From positions 1 to 46,471 of the forward strand of contig DASWHF010000033.1 of NCBI GenBank assembly GCA_036393295.1: a stretch of 46,471 nt of DNA, in the 5' to 3' direction. The notes beneath the pieces are model-generated. The model made no database searches, was not told the origin of the DNA, and saw only the letters and a list, made by a program, of their open reading frames with translations. Shown one piece after another: positions 1 through 7,391 of the stretch. Position numbers and translations under genes: made by a program. Position 1 is the stretch's first letter, and every line of letters begins with the position of its first letter. Source of the DNA: DASWHF01 sp036393295 (lineage in GTDB: Bacteria; Pseudomonadota; Gammaproteobacteria; Acidiferrobacterales; UBA6901).

Positions 1-142
1 CGTAGGCCTTGAACTCGCCGCCGAACTTGGTGGACAACACCTTGGTCAGGGCCGCGGTGAGGGTGGTCTTGCCGTGGTCCACGTGGCCGATGGTCCCCAC
101 GTTGAGGTGGGGTTTGGTGCGTTCGAATTTTCCCTTGGACAC
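1..142 (-). CDS. tuf: Elongation factor Tu, N-terminal fragment (runs off the window)
   Basis: The minus strand encodes the first 47 residues of EF-Tu, the GTPase that delivers aminoacyl-tRNA to the ribosome. Visible are the conserved start region (SKGKFERTKPHLNVGTIGH) and the P-loop GHVDHGKT. The start codon is GTG at 140-142, with GAGG about 10 bases upstream; no closer ATG exists in frame. The rest of the gene lies left of the window. It is the last gene of the tRNA-Tyr/Gly/Thr array, as in the tufB locus of other gammaproteobacteria, and is probably co-transcribed with the tRNAs. Confidence 0.95.
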   Translation of the reverse strand, partial: MSKGKFERTKPHLNVGTIGHVDHGKTTLTAALTKVLSTKFGGEFKAY

Positions 143-226
143 CTTGAGGTACCTCGTCTGTCTCTATAAATAAGTTAGCGCGTTTGCCCAAAACCATCAC
201 ACCGACCCCGACGCCACGCCGGAATC

Positions 227-302
<76 letters not shown>

Positions 303-307
303 GAAAT

Positions 308-403
308 GCAGAGAAAAGAGAAAAGTTTAAAGAGCAAAGTCGAACCGGCCCAGGGCTCCAAATCTTTTCTCTTTTCTCTTTTCTCTTTACTCTTTCCTCT
401 GCC
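308..403. repeat. Polypurine/polypyrimidine inverted repeat between tRNA-Gly and tRNA-Thr
   Basis: Positions 308-325 are a GA-only tract (GCAGAGAAAAGAGAAAAG). Positions 364-403 are a CT-only tract ending TTTACTCTTTCCTCTGCC that is roughly its reverse complement. The two arms could fold into a long A/G:C/T hairpin in the tRNA precursor. The pyrimidine arm recurs almost unchanged at 33112-33144, so it looks like a dispersed element and not an ordinary spacer. Confidence 0.75.
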
Positions 404-406
404 TTA

Positions 407-480
407 TGGAGCGGGTGATGGGAATCGAACCCACGTTATCAGCTTGGAAGGCTGAAGTTCTACCATTGAACTACACCCGC
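407..480 (-). tRNA. glyT: tRNA-Gly (anticodon TCC)
   Basis: Cloverleaf on the minus strand: acceptor GCGGGTG/CACCCGC, anticodon stem TCAGC/GCTGA around loop CTTCCAA (anticodon TCC), T-loop TTCGATT, encoded CCA at 407-409. Order Tyr-Gly-Thr-tuf matches the classical tufB tRNA array. Confidence 0.97.
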
Positions 481-552
481 GCTTTGCCCACGCTTGCATG
501 GCGCGATCGTCGCCCGCCAACACCAATGCCGTCCCGTTACCCACTTTATTCC

Positions 553-638
553 TGGTGGAGGGGGGTGGATTCGAACCACCGAAGGCGTAAGCCGACAGAT
601 TTACAGTCTGTTCCCTTTGGCCGCTCGGGAACCCCTCC
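553..638 (-). tRNA. tyrU: tRNA-Tyr (anticodon GTA)
   Basis: Class II tRNA of 86 bases with a long variable arm. Acceptor GGAGGGG pairs with CCCCTCC, anticodon stem ACAGA/TCTGT encloses CTGTAAA (anticodon GTA), and CCA is encoded at 553-555. Confidence 0.97.
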
Positions 639-739
639 AAAACATAAGCCGCGCATTATGCGGGAAAATTACCCTAGCGGTCAACAGCTTCCGGGCCCTT
701 TTCTGCAGCCGGCAGCGCGTTCTGACGACGCTTGAACGC

Positions 740-855
740 TAGCCACGGGGGTCACGGGGAGCACGGGGAAAACCTTTTTGGGCAGAAGGCGTTGATCGGA
801 CCCCCAGTCCACGGCCGGAGGGAAACAGGATTCATCCCCGTGACCCCCGTGGCTA
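740..855. repeat. 116-base element with perfect 21-base terminal inverted repeats
   Basis: Positions 740-760 (TAGCCACGGGGGTCACGGGG plus A) are the exact reverse complement of 835-855, separated by 74 bases. The outer ends read TA...TA, which could be a TA target duplication as in mariner-type MITEs, but no transposase is present. It lies between the aconitase stop (878) and tRNA-Tyr. It may be a miniature element, a dispersed REP-like unit, or a transcription/processing stalk for the aconitase mRNA. Confidence 0.7.
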
Positions 856-877
856 ACTCTTTAAATCTCTATAGAAA

Positions 878-3160
878 CTAAGCCTTTCCCTGCTGGCGGA
901 TCAGGTTCAGCGCCGAGCCGGCCATGAACCAGGCGAGCTGCTCCCCGGTCAGGGTATGGCGGGCCTCGATGCTCTCCGCTCGACCGTCGGCGTGGCGAAC
1001 CCGTACCGTAACGGGCCTGCCGGGGGCCACACCGCCCAAGCCCTCGAAGCTCAGCCGGTCGTCCCGCTCGATCTTGTCGTAATCCGCCGGGTCCGCGAAG
1101 GTCAGGGGCAAAACCCCTTGTTTCTTAAGGTTAGTTTCGTGGATCCGGGCAAGGCTGCGCACCAGCACCACGCGCGCCCCGAGAAACCGCGGGCTCATGG
1201 CGGCATGCTCGCGCGAGCTGCCCTCGCCGTAATTCTGGTCCCCGACCGCCACCCAACCCTGCCCCTTGGACTTGTACTCACGCGCCAGCTCGTTGAGCGG
1301 CTGGCCGGCCTTGCCGGTGAAGATATTGAATCCGGTCCCCGCCCCCTCGGAAAACACATTGTCCGCGCCCGAGAACATATTGTCGCTGATCCGGTCGAGG
1401 TGGCCGCGGAACTTGAGCCAGGGGCCGGCCGGGGAGATATGGTCGGTGGTGCACTTGCCGCGCGCCTTGAGCAGGACCGGCAGATCGCGGTAGCCGGCGA
1501 CCTTGTCGACCGGCTCGAAGGGATCGAGCAGCGCCAGGCGCTCGCTCTGGGGGTCGACCACGACCCGGGCCGCGGCTGGATTGTCGGTGGGCGGGACATA
1601 GCCGGACTCGCCCGGATCGAAGCCCTGGGCCGGGAACTCCTCGGCGCTCGGGGCCTTGAGGGCCAGCGTCCCGCCGCCGGCCAGCGGCACACCGTCTTTC
1701 AGCGGATCGCGGTCGAGCCGCCCCGTCAGCGCGTAAGCGGTCACTACCTCCGGGCTGCCGATGAAGGCGTGGGTGGCGGGATTGCCGTCGTTGCGGCGCG
1801 GAAAATTGCGGTTGTACGAGGTCAGGATGGAGTTCTTGTCGCCCTTGGCCACGTCGCTGCGCTCCCACTGGCCGATGCAGGGGCCGCAGGCGTTGGCCAG
1901 CACGGTCGCGCCGATCGCCTCGAGGTCGGCCAGCAGGCCGTCGCGCTCGATGGTGGCGCGCACCTGCTCCGAGCCCGGCGTCACCAGGAACGGCACCCGA
2001 GCCTTGAGGCCGGCGGCCCGCGCCTGGCGCGCGACATGCGCGGCCCGGCCGATGTCTTCATAAGAAGAATTGGTGCAGCTGCCGATCAGGGTGGCCTTGA
2101 GCTCGGGCGGGTAGCCCTGGGCCGCGACGTCGCGGGCGAGCTCGGAGACACCGCGCGCCAGATCCGGCGTGTGGGGTCCCACGATCTGCGGCTCGAGCGT
2201 CGACAGGCCGATCTCGACCACCTGGTCATAGTACTGGTCGGGGCTGGCCAGCGCCTCGGGGTCGGCGGTCAAGTCCGCGGCACGCTCGCCCGCGAGCTTC
2301 GCGATCTCGGCACGGCCGGTGGCCGTGAGGTAGTCGCCCATGCGCCGGTCGTAGGGGAACACCGAAGTGGTGGCGCCGAGCTCGGCGCCCATGTTGGTGA
2401 TCGTGGCCTTGGCCGTGCAGGACAGCGCCTCGGCACCGGGACCGAAGTACTCGATGATCTTGTTGGTCCCGCCGCTCACGGTCAGCAGGCCCGCGAGCTT
2501 CAGGATCACGTCCTTGCCGCTGGTCCAACCGCTTAGGGTCCCGGTGAGCTTCACCCCGACCAGCTTGGGCCACAACAGCTCCCAGGCCGTGCCGACCATG
2601 ACGTCGACCGCGTCGGCGCCGCCGACGCCGACGGCGATCATGCCGAGGCCCCCGGCGTTGGGCGTGTGCGAGTCGGTGCCGACCATGAGCCCGCCCGGGA
2701 AGGCGTAGTTCTCCAGAACCACCTGGTGAATGATGCCCGAACCCGGTTTCCAGAAACCCATGCCGTACTTGGCGGCGCTCGACGCCAGGAATTCGTAGAC
2801 CTCGTGGTTGGTCTTGTCGGCGATCGCCAGGTCCTGACGCGCCCCGACCTTGGCGCGGATTAAATGGTCGCAGTGCACGGTGGTCGGCACCGCCACCGAC
2901 TCGCGTCCGGCGGTCATGAACTGCAGGATCGCCATCTGCGCGGTGGCGTCCTGCATGGCGACCCGGTCCGGCCGCAAGGGCGCGGTGGTCTTGCCGCGCA
3001 CCGGCAGACCCTGGCCCTTGTCCTCCCAATGGGCGTAGAGAATCTTCTCCGCCAGGGTCAGCGGCCGGCCGACCTGCTTGCGGATCGCAGCGACGCGGCC
3101 GGGAAGTTTCTGGTAGTGCGCGCGGATCATGGCCAGCGCGTCGGCGGGGAATTTTTCCAT
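878..3160 (-). CDS. acn: Aconitate hydratase, mitochondrial type
   Basis: A 760-residue aconitase that interconverts citrate and isocitrate in the cytoplasmic TCA cycle. The 4Fe-4S ligands are C362 (SCTNSS) and C425/C428 (CGPC). Also seen are GTDSHTPNAGGLG near 161-173, the linker, and the swivel domain with KCTTDHISPAG near 569-579 and GSSREHAA near 647-654. Length and motifs fit the mitochondrial ACO2-like family, not AcnA (about 890 residues) or AcnB (about 865). The ATG at 3160 lies only 24 bases below the 3' end of tRNA-Thr(TGT), with a weak Shine-Dalgarno-like CAGG. It is embedded between tRNAs that are normally adjacent, on the same strand, so co-transcription with the tRNAs is likely. 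Confidence 0.96.
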   Translation of the reverse strand: MEKFPADALAMIRAHYQKLPGRVAAIRKQVGRPLTLAEKILYAHWEDKGQGLPVRGKTTAPLRPDRVAMQDATAQMAILQFMTAGRESVAVPTTVHCDHLIRAKVGARQDLAIADKTNHEVYEFLASSAAKYGMGFWKPGSGIIHQVVLENYAFPGGLMVGTDSHTPNAGGLGMIAVGVGGADAVDVMVGTAWELLWPKLVGVKLTGTLSGWTSGKDVILKLAGLLTVSGGTNKIIEYFGPGAEALSCTAKATITNMGAELGATTSVFPYDRRMGDYLTATGRAEIAKLAGERAADLTADPEALASPDQYYDQVVEIGLSTLEPQIVGPHTPDLARGVSELARDVAAQGYPPELKATLIGSCTNSSYEDIGRAAHVARQARAAGLKARVPFLVTPGSEQVRATIERDGLLADLEAIGATVLANACGPCIGQWERSDVAKGDKNSILTSYNRNFPRRNDGNPATHAFIGSPEVVTAYALTGRLDRDPLKDGVPLAGGGTLALKAPSAEEFPAQGFDPGESGYVPPTDNPAAARVVVDPQSERLALLDPFEPVDKVAGYRDLPVLLKARGKCTTDHISPAGPWLKFRGHLDRISDNMFSGADNVFSEGAGTGFNIFTGKAGQPLNELAREYKSKGQGWVAVGDQNYGEGSSREHAAMSPRFLGARVVLVRSLARIHETNLKKQGVLPLTFADPADYDKIERDDRLSFEGLGGVAPGRPVTVRVRHADGRAESIEARHTLTGEQLAWFMAGSALNLIRQQGKA

Positions 3161-3184
3161 TCTGATTCAGTACCTGTGAAAAGG

Positions 3185-3260
3185 TGGAGCCCGCAACAGG
3201 ATTCGAACCCGTGACCCTCTGATTACAAATCAGATGCTCTACCAGCTGAGCTATGCGGGC
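3185..3260 (-). tRNA. thrU: tRNA-Thr (anticodon TGT)
   Basis: Minus-strand cloverleaf: acceptor GCCCGCA/TGCGGGC region, anticodon stem TCTGA/TCAGA around TTTGTAA (anticodon TGT), T-loop TTCGAAT, encoded CCA at 3185-3187. In the usual gammaproteobacterial order this tRNA is directly followed by tRNA-Tyr; here an aconitase gene intervenes. Confidence 0.97.
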
Positions 3261-3296
3261 GTGGCGCGTGACAATCCGCCGCGACAATGCCGGCCA

Positions 3297-3302
3297 ATTG
3301 TA
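3297..3302 (-). promoter_or_regulatory. Possible -10 box for the tRNA-Thr/aconitase transcript
   Basis: On the minus strand TACAAT (5 of 6 to consensus) is followed by a GC-rich discriminator. It would start transcription about 30 bases upstream of tRNA-Thr(TGT). The -35 region 17 bases further up (TTCATT) is weak, so this is only a candidate. Confidence 0.35.
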
Positions 3303-3325
3303 TGCTGCGGGCGGGAAAAAATGAA

Positions 3326-4108
3326 TTACGGCGCGGCATCGGCCGGTTTCGCGGCCGGCGCGGCCGGCGGCGCCGTGGCTTCGGGCGCGCAGTCGCGTGC
3401 CGTCACCGCCACCTCGCCGGCACCCCAATCCTGACGCTTGAGCTTGCCCACCAGCTCCTCGGCCACCGGCGTCGAGACCTCGAGCCACACCAGGGTCTGA
3501 TCGCGGTAGCGGATCTCCTGCCCGGCCTTCACACCCTTGGCCTCCAGCTCCTTCATCAGCCCCCGGGCGTTCTCGGCCTGGCTGAACAAGCCGAGCGAGA
3601 TCGCGTTCTCCTTGTCGGGCTCCTGCATGATGAAGGCATCCTTGACGCCCAGCTTCTTGAGCTCCTGGAGGCGCGCCTCGGCGGCCGCGCGCGACTTGAG
3701 CGGCGGCAGGTGCACCCAGTAGCTCGCCGCCTCGCGCCGGCTTTCCTCGCGGCGCGTGTGGGTGAGGTGCAGCTCGCCGAGGCGCTCGGCGGCGCGCGCG
3801 GCGGTCTCCTCGCCATCGAAGGGCCCGACGGTCAGGCAGCGCAGCGCCGGCGTCGCCCGCTCGGGCTTGACCGGCGACAGGCTCGGCGCCGGCCGGCCGC
3901 GCTGGGCGGCGCGGTCGGCACGCCGCGCCAGATCCGGACCCACGGTGAGCGGCACCATCTTCTCGGCGTTGACCGGCGGCAGCGGCTGGTAGGCGGCGTC
4001 GCTCGCGGCGTCGCGGTGCCACAGGCCCCACATCAAGAGCCCGATATTCGCGAGCAGCAGCGCGCCGAACAGCCACTTGAGCAGCGCGGGCGCGGACGGC
4101 AGGTTCAT
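3326..4108 (-). CDS. SPOR-domain inner-membrane protein
   Basis: A 260-residue protein with an uncleaved N-terminal membrane segment (about residues 9-29, LLKWLFGALLLANIGLLMWGL), a charged/proline-rich periplasmic linker, and a C-terminal SPOR-like domain at about 130-210 (YWVHLPPLKSRAAAEARLQE...). SPOR domains bind denuded septal peptidoglycan in known proteins. An alanine/proline tail ends the protein. Its ATG overlaps the coaX stop by 4 bases, so it is the third gene of a birA-coaX-SPOR operon, an arrangement seen in other proteobacteria. A role at the division site is inferred from the domain only. Confidence 0.85.
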   Translation of the reverse strand: MNLPSAPALLKWLFGALLLANIGLLMWGLWHRDAASDAAYQPLPPVNAEKMVPLTVGPDLARRADRAAQRGRPAPSLSPVKPERATPALRCLTVGPFDGEETAARAAERLGELHLTHTRREESRREAASYWVHLPPLKSRAAAEARLQELKKLGVKDAFIMQEPDKENAISLGLFSQAENARGLMKELEAKGVKAGQEIRYRDQTLVWLEVSTPVAEELVGKLKRQDWGAGEVAVTARDCAPEATAPPAAPAAKPADAAP

Positions 4109-4854
4109 GGCGCGCTCGCGATCACGGCGAGCCCCTTGAGCACCAGGGCCGGGGCGGCGACCACGGCATAGGGCAGGCGGCCGTCCAGATACGGCCGCAG
4201 GCGCTCGCCGTCGCCGCCAGTCAGCAGCAGGCGCGTCGCCGGACCGAGCCGCGCGCCCTGCTCGCGCGCGACGCGCTCGATCGCGCCGGCCAGGCCGTAG
4301 AGCGTGCCGGCCGCGACCGCCGGCGCGGTGGCGCGCGCGAAGCAGTCCGCGACGGGCGCGTCGACCTCGCGGATCGGAGTGCGCGCGGTCAAGGCCTCGC
4401 GCGCCAGCGCCAGCCCCGGCAGGATCACGCCGCCGAGGAACTCGCCGTCCGCGGTCAGGGCATCGATGGTCACGGCGGTGCCGCAGTCCACGACGCAGGC
4501 CGGGCCCGGATAGCCGTGGTGCGCGCCGATCAAGGCCGCCCAGCGGTCGGCGCCGAGCCGGGCCGGTTCGTCATAACCGTTGCGCACCCCCGCCTGGTGC
4601 GCGCGGGCGACGATGAACTCCACGGGCAGCGACCAGCGCGCCGCCACCCAGTCGGCGAGCGTGCGATCGTGCTCGGCGCCGGCGACGCTCGCCGCCAGCA
4701 CCCGGCGCGGCGCCGGCAGCGCCGCCCAGCGCGCCGCCAGCACGGCGGCGAGGCCGCCGGCGTGCAGGTCGGCCTCCACGCGGTCGGCGCCGGCCGGCCG
4801 CCACTTGATGCGCGTATTGCCGACGTCCACCAGCAGCGTGCCGGGCGCGTTCAC
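4105..4854 (-). CDS. coaX: Type III pantothenate kinase
   Basis: A 249-residue CoaX, which phosphorylates pantothenate in the first step of coenzyme A synthesis. The N-terminal nucleotide-binding motif DVGNTRIKW is at about residues 10-18, followed by YDEPARLGADRWAAL and VDCGTAVTID, typical of the acetate/sugar kinase-like fold. The start is GTG at 4852-4854, which overlaps the birA TGA (GTGA), implying translational coupling. The frame stays open further upstream into birA, but that part is antisense-type low-complexity R/A sequence. No other pantothenate kinase is visible in the window. Confidence 0.94.
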   Translation of the reverse strand: MNAPGTLLVDVGNTRIKWRPAGADRVEADLHAGGLAAVLAARWAALPAPRRVLAASVAGAEHDRTLADWVAARWSLPVEFIVARAHQAGVRNGYDEPARLGADRWAALIGAHHGYPGPACVVDCGTAVTIDALTADGEFLGGVILPGLALAREALTARTPIREVDAPVADCFARATAPAVAAGTLYGLAGAIERVAREQGARLGPATRLLLTGGDGERLRPYLDGRLPYAVVAAPALVLKGLAVIASAP

Positions 4855-5816
4855 GGCGCCGGCCTCAGGCTGACTTCGCCGGCGTGGAAGGCGCGCAGCC
4901 CGCCGCGCGCGTCGCGCAGCAGCAGCGCGCCCTGCGCGTCGATGCCCGCCGCCTCGCCGTCGAAATGCTCGCCGCCCGCTTCGAGGCGCACGCGCCGGCC
5001 GGCGTAGAAATCGTAACGCTCCCAGTCCGCGCGAAACGGCCCGAGCCCCTCGCGCGCGAAGCGCTCGAACATCTCCGCCAGCGCGTCGATCAGGAGCGCC
5101 GCCAGGCGATTGCGGTCGACGGCGGCGCCGGTGATCCCGGCCAGCGCCACCCAGGGTTGATCGATGGCCGCCGCCTCGCGTTCGCTCAGGGCGCCGTTCA
5201 CGCCGACACCGATCACCGCCAGGGTCGGACCGTCCGCCTCGCCGCGCAGATCGACGAGGATGCCGGCGAGCTTGCGGCCCTGCCAAAGCAGATCGTTCGG
5301 CCACTTGATCCCGACGCCGGCGGCGCCGTACTCGCGCAGGGTATGCGCCACCGCCACACCCGCCGCCAGGCTCAAGCCGGCGGTGCGCGCCGGACCGCCG
5401 TCGAACCGCCGGGCCATGGACAGCATCAGGTTCTGATACGGGCTCGCCATCCACGCCCGTCCGCGCCGCCCGCGGCCGCCGGTCTGGAACTCGGCCAGGC
5501 AGACGCGGCGGTCGACCGAATCGGCGGGGCAGCGCAGCAAATGAAGACTGGTGGAATCGATTTCGTCGTACACCTCGATCGCGATGTCGGACCGCGCCAG
5601 CGCGGCGCGGATGCGCCCGGCATCCAGCGGCGCGCAGGGCTGCGCGAGCCGGTAGCCGCGCCCCGCCACCCGATGGATCGTCAGGCCGGCCGCGCCGAGC
5701 CGCCCGACCGCCTTGGAGATCGCCGCGCGGGTCAGTCCCAGCGTCCGGCCGAGGTCGGTGCCGGAATGGAAGTTGCCGTCGGACAGAATGCGCAGCAGCT
5801 CAATGCGCGTGGTCAT
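4851..5816 (-). CDS. birA: Bifunctional biotin operon repressor / biotin-[acetyl-CoA-carboxylase] ligase
   Basis: A 321-residue BirA. Residues 1-60 form a winged helix-turn-helix (GTDLGRTLGLTRAAISKAV), followed by the biotin protein ligase domain with GRGRRGR at about 114-120 and KWPNDLLW at about 171-178, and a small C-terminal SH3-like domain. It makes biotinyl-AMP and biotinylates the carboxyl carrier protein; the HTH suggests it also represses biotin genes, though none are in this window. The ATG at 5816 is chosen because the HTH begins directly after it; the frame is open upstream but shows no conserved sequence. It is the first gene of the birA-coaX-SPOR operon. Confidence 0.94.
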   Translation of the reverse strand: MTTRIELLRILSDGNFHSGTDLGRTLGLTRAAISKAVGRLGAAGLTIHRVAGRGYRLAQPCAPLDAGRIRAALARSDIAIEVYDEIDSTSLHLLRCPADSVDRRVCLAEFQTGGRGRRGRAWMASPYQNLMLSMARRFDGGPARTAGLSLAAGVAVAHTLREYGAAGVGIKWPNDLLWQGRKLAGILVDLRGEADGPTLAVIGVGVNGALSEREAAAIDQPWVALAGITGAAVDRNRLAALLIDALAEMFERFAREGLGPFRADWERYDFYAGRRVRLEAGGEHFDGEAAGIDAQGALLLRDARGGLRAFHAGEVSLRPAP

Positions 5817-5943
5817 GGACCGGGATTCTAACAGGCGGGCGGCGCAGGCCGCACCCGGCGCGAACGCGCGGCGCGAAACCGGTAGAATCGCCGGACCGGC
5901 CGCACGCGGCCGGCGGCGAATCAACCCCCGGGAGGAGACCACC

Positions 5944-6495
5944 ATGCGCATCACCAGAGTGCTCGCGACCGCCGGCGCGGCCGCGCTGCTCGGCGCCTGC
6001 AGCCACGTCGTGCCGCACTACCAGGAATCCGTCGACACGGTCGCCAAGCTGGAACAGGCGGGCGGCGGCAAGGTCGCGGTCGACGAATTCCGCGGCGTCG
6101 AATCCATGCAGGTCCTGCACGGCCGCGCCAACACCTTCAAATCGCCCTACGGCGGCCGGTTCTCCACCTACATCCAGGAGGCGCTGCGCCTGGAACTGGC
6201 GCGCGCCGGCCGCTTCGACCCGGACGCGCCGGTGCGCGTCGCGGGGGTGCTCGACCGGAATGCGCTGGACATCGACGGCGCCAACGTCGGCAGCCAGGAG
6301 ATCGCGGTGCGGTTCACGGTGACGCGCGACGGCCGCAACGTCTACGAGCGCACCCATTCGGCGCACCGCGAGTGGGCGTCTTCGTTCGCCGGCGCGATCG
6401 CGATCCCGGCCGGCCGCGACGCTTACCCCGGGACCGTCACGGAGCTGCTCGACAGCCTGTTTTCCGACCCGGCCTTCCTCGGCGCGATTCGCTGA
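5944..6495 (+). CDS. Predicted lipoprotein of unknown function
   Basis: A 183-residue protein with a lipoprotein signal peptide (LLGAC, Cys at residue 19). A good Shine-Dalgarno GGGAGGAG lies just upstream of the ATG. The mature part contains ALRLELARAGRFDPDAPVRVAGVLDRNALDID and ends in FSDPAFLGAIR. This resembles outer-membrane-anchored small lipoproteins that share a fold with LptE/CsgG-like accessory proteins, but I do not recognise a named family. It is transcribed divergently from birA and convergently with the lipoprotein at 6595. Confidence 0.8.
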   Translation: MRITRVLATAGAAALLGACSHVVPHYQESVDTVAKLEQAGGGKVAVDEFRGVESMQVLHGRANTFKSPYGGRFSTYIQEALRLELARAGRFDPDAPVRVAGVLDRNALDIDGANVGSQEIAVRFTVTRDGRNVYERTHSAHREWASSFAGAIAIPAGRDAYPGTVTELLDSLFSDPAFLGAIR

Positions 6496-6502
6496 CTCCA
6501 GG

Positions 6503-6533
6503 AAAAAGGCCGTCCCGGCATGCCGGGACGGCC
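6503..6533 (-). terminator. Intrinsic terminator for the minus-strand lipoprotein gene
   Basis: A perfect 26-base palindrome (13-base arms, 6508-6520 and 6521-6533, centre GGCATGCC) is followed on the minus strand by TTTTTCC. It sits between two convergent genes; there is no U-run on the plus side, so termination should mainly serve the minus-strand gene. Confidence 0.8.
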
Positions 6534-6594
6534 CGTCCTAGATCGTCCGCGGGCTTGCCGGCGCGCGCCGGCGGCACCCGCTCCAACTGGCCGC

Positions 6595-7287
6595 TTAAGG
6601 CGTAGCCAGCGGCGTGACGGCCGCGTCCGCGAGCCAGGCGTAGCTGCGCGGCGCGTTCCAGGAATAGCGCAGGACGTTGTCGTTGGCCATGCTCTGGTAG
6701 AGGTTCTTCACCATGTTGCCGACGATGCGCTTGGGCGCCTCGACGAGGCTCTTCTCGCCGAACGGCAGGAATATGATGCCCTGCCACATGCTGAGCCCGT
6801 CCTTCAACTGATAGCTCTTGAGCTTGGCGCCGTTGCGATCGGAGACCGTGGCGTTCAGCTCGTACTCGACCGACACCTTGCTGGGGATGATGTACAGGCT
6901 TAAGCCCGTGATGATCGCGCCGACCAGCGCCGGCCCCATGTCGGCACGCTCGATGAGCTCGATCTTGACGGAGTAATCCATGTTCTTGGCGTCGAAGGCG
7001 TCCATGGAATGGCGGCTGAACAACGTCGACTCCTTGGTGATTTCCTCGACGATCCCCTTGAGGTTGGCGGTCATCTGGACGTTCTCGGTCGGCGCCCCGC
7101 CTTCGCCGCCCTTGGGATCCATGCGGTACTTCACGTCCAGCGCCACCGACGGCCGGCTGGCGAACTGGCTCTTGTTCGGCAGCGTCGTCACCTCCGGCAG
7201 CTGCTTGTCCGGAAATATCGCGCAGCCCGCGACCAGCAGGACCGTACCCGCCACGATTGCAACACGACCCGTCAACTGTTTCTTCAC
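6595..7287 (-). CDS. Predicted lipoprotein of unknown function
   Basis: A 230-residue protein with a lipobox VAGC (Cys 22). It starts with GTG at 7285-7287, supported by GGGAGGAAG eight bases upstream. The mature part has a hydrophobic stretch at about residues 125-140 (GAIITGLSLYIIPSKVSVEYEL) and ends in repeated aromatic residues (YSWNAPRSYAWLADA). No family recognised. An intrinsic terminator lies directly downstream. It is the gene after the M61 peptidase on the same strand, with a gap of about 104 bases. Confidence 0.8.
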   Translation of the reverse strand: MKKQLTGRVAIVAGTVLLVAGCAIFPDKQLPEVTTLPNKSQFASRPSVALDVKYRMDPKGGEGGAPTENVQMTANLKGIVEEITKESTLFSRHSMDAFDAKNMDYSVKIELIERADMGPALVGAIITGLSLYIIPSKVSVEYELNATVSDRNGAKLKSYQLKDGLSMWQGIIFLPFGEKSLVEAPKRIVGNMVKNLYQSMANDNVLRYSWNAPRSYAWLADAAVTPLATP

Positions 7288-7391
7288 GGCTTCCTCCCTC
7301 GTTCAACTTCTTGATTGGCGGCGCCATCGCCGCCCCAATGATGAATGGTAGACAGCCGGCAGGCACCCCGCAAGCCGGCGGACGGCCGCGG

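Noticed and set aside
404..742. Small ORFs on both strands across tRNA-Tyr and tRNA-Gly
   Set aside because: They run through tRNA genes and have no independent support.
956..2536. 526-codon open frame opposite the aconitase gene
   Set aside because: Antisense shadow of the aconitase codons; low-complexity R/A/G-rich protein with no motifs.
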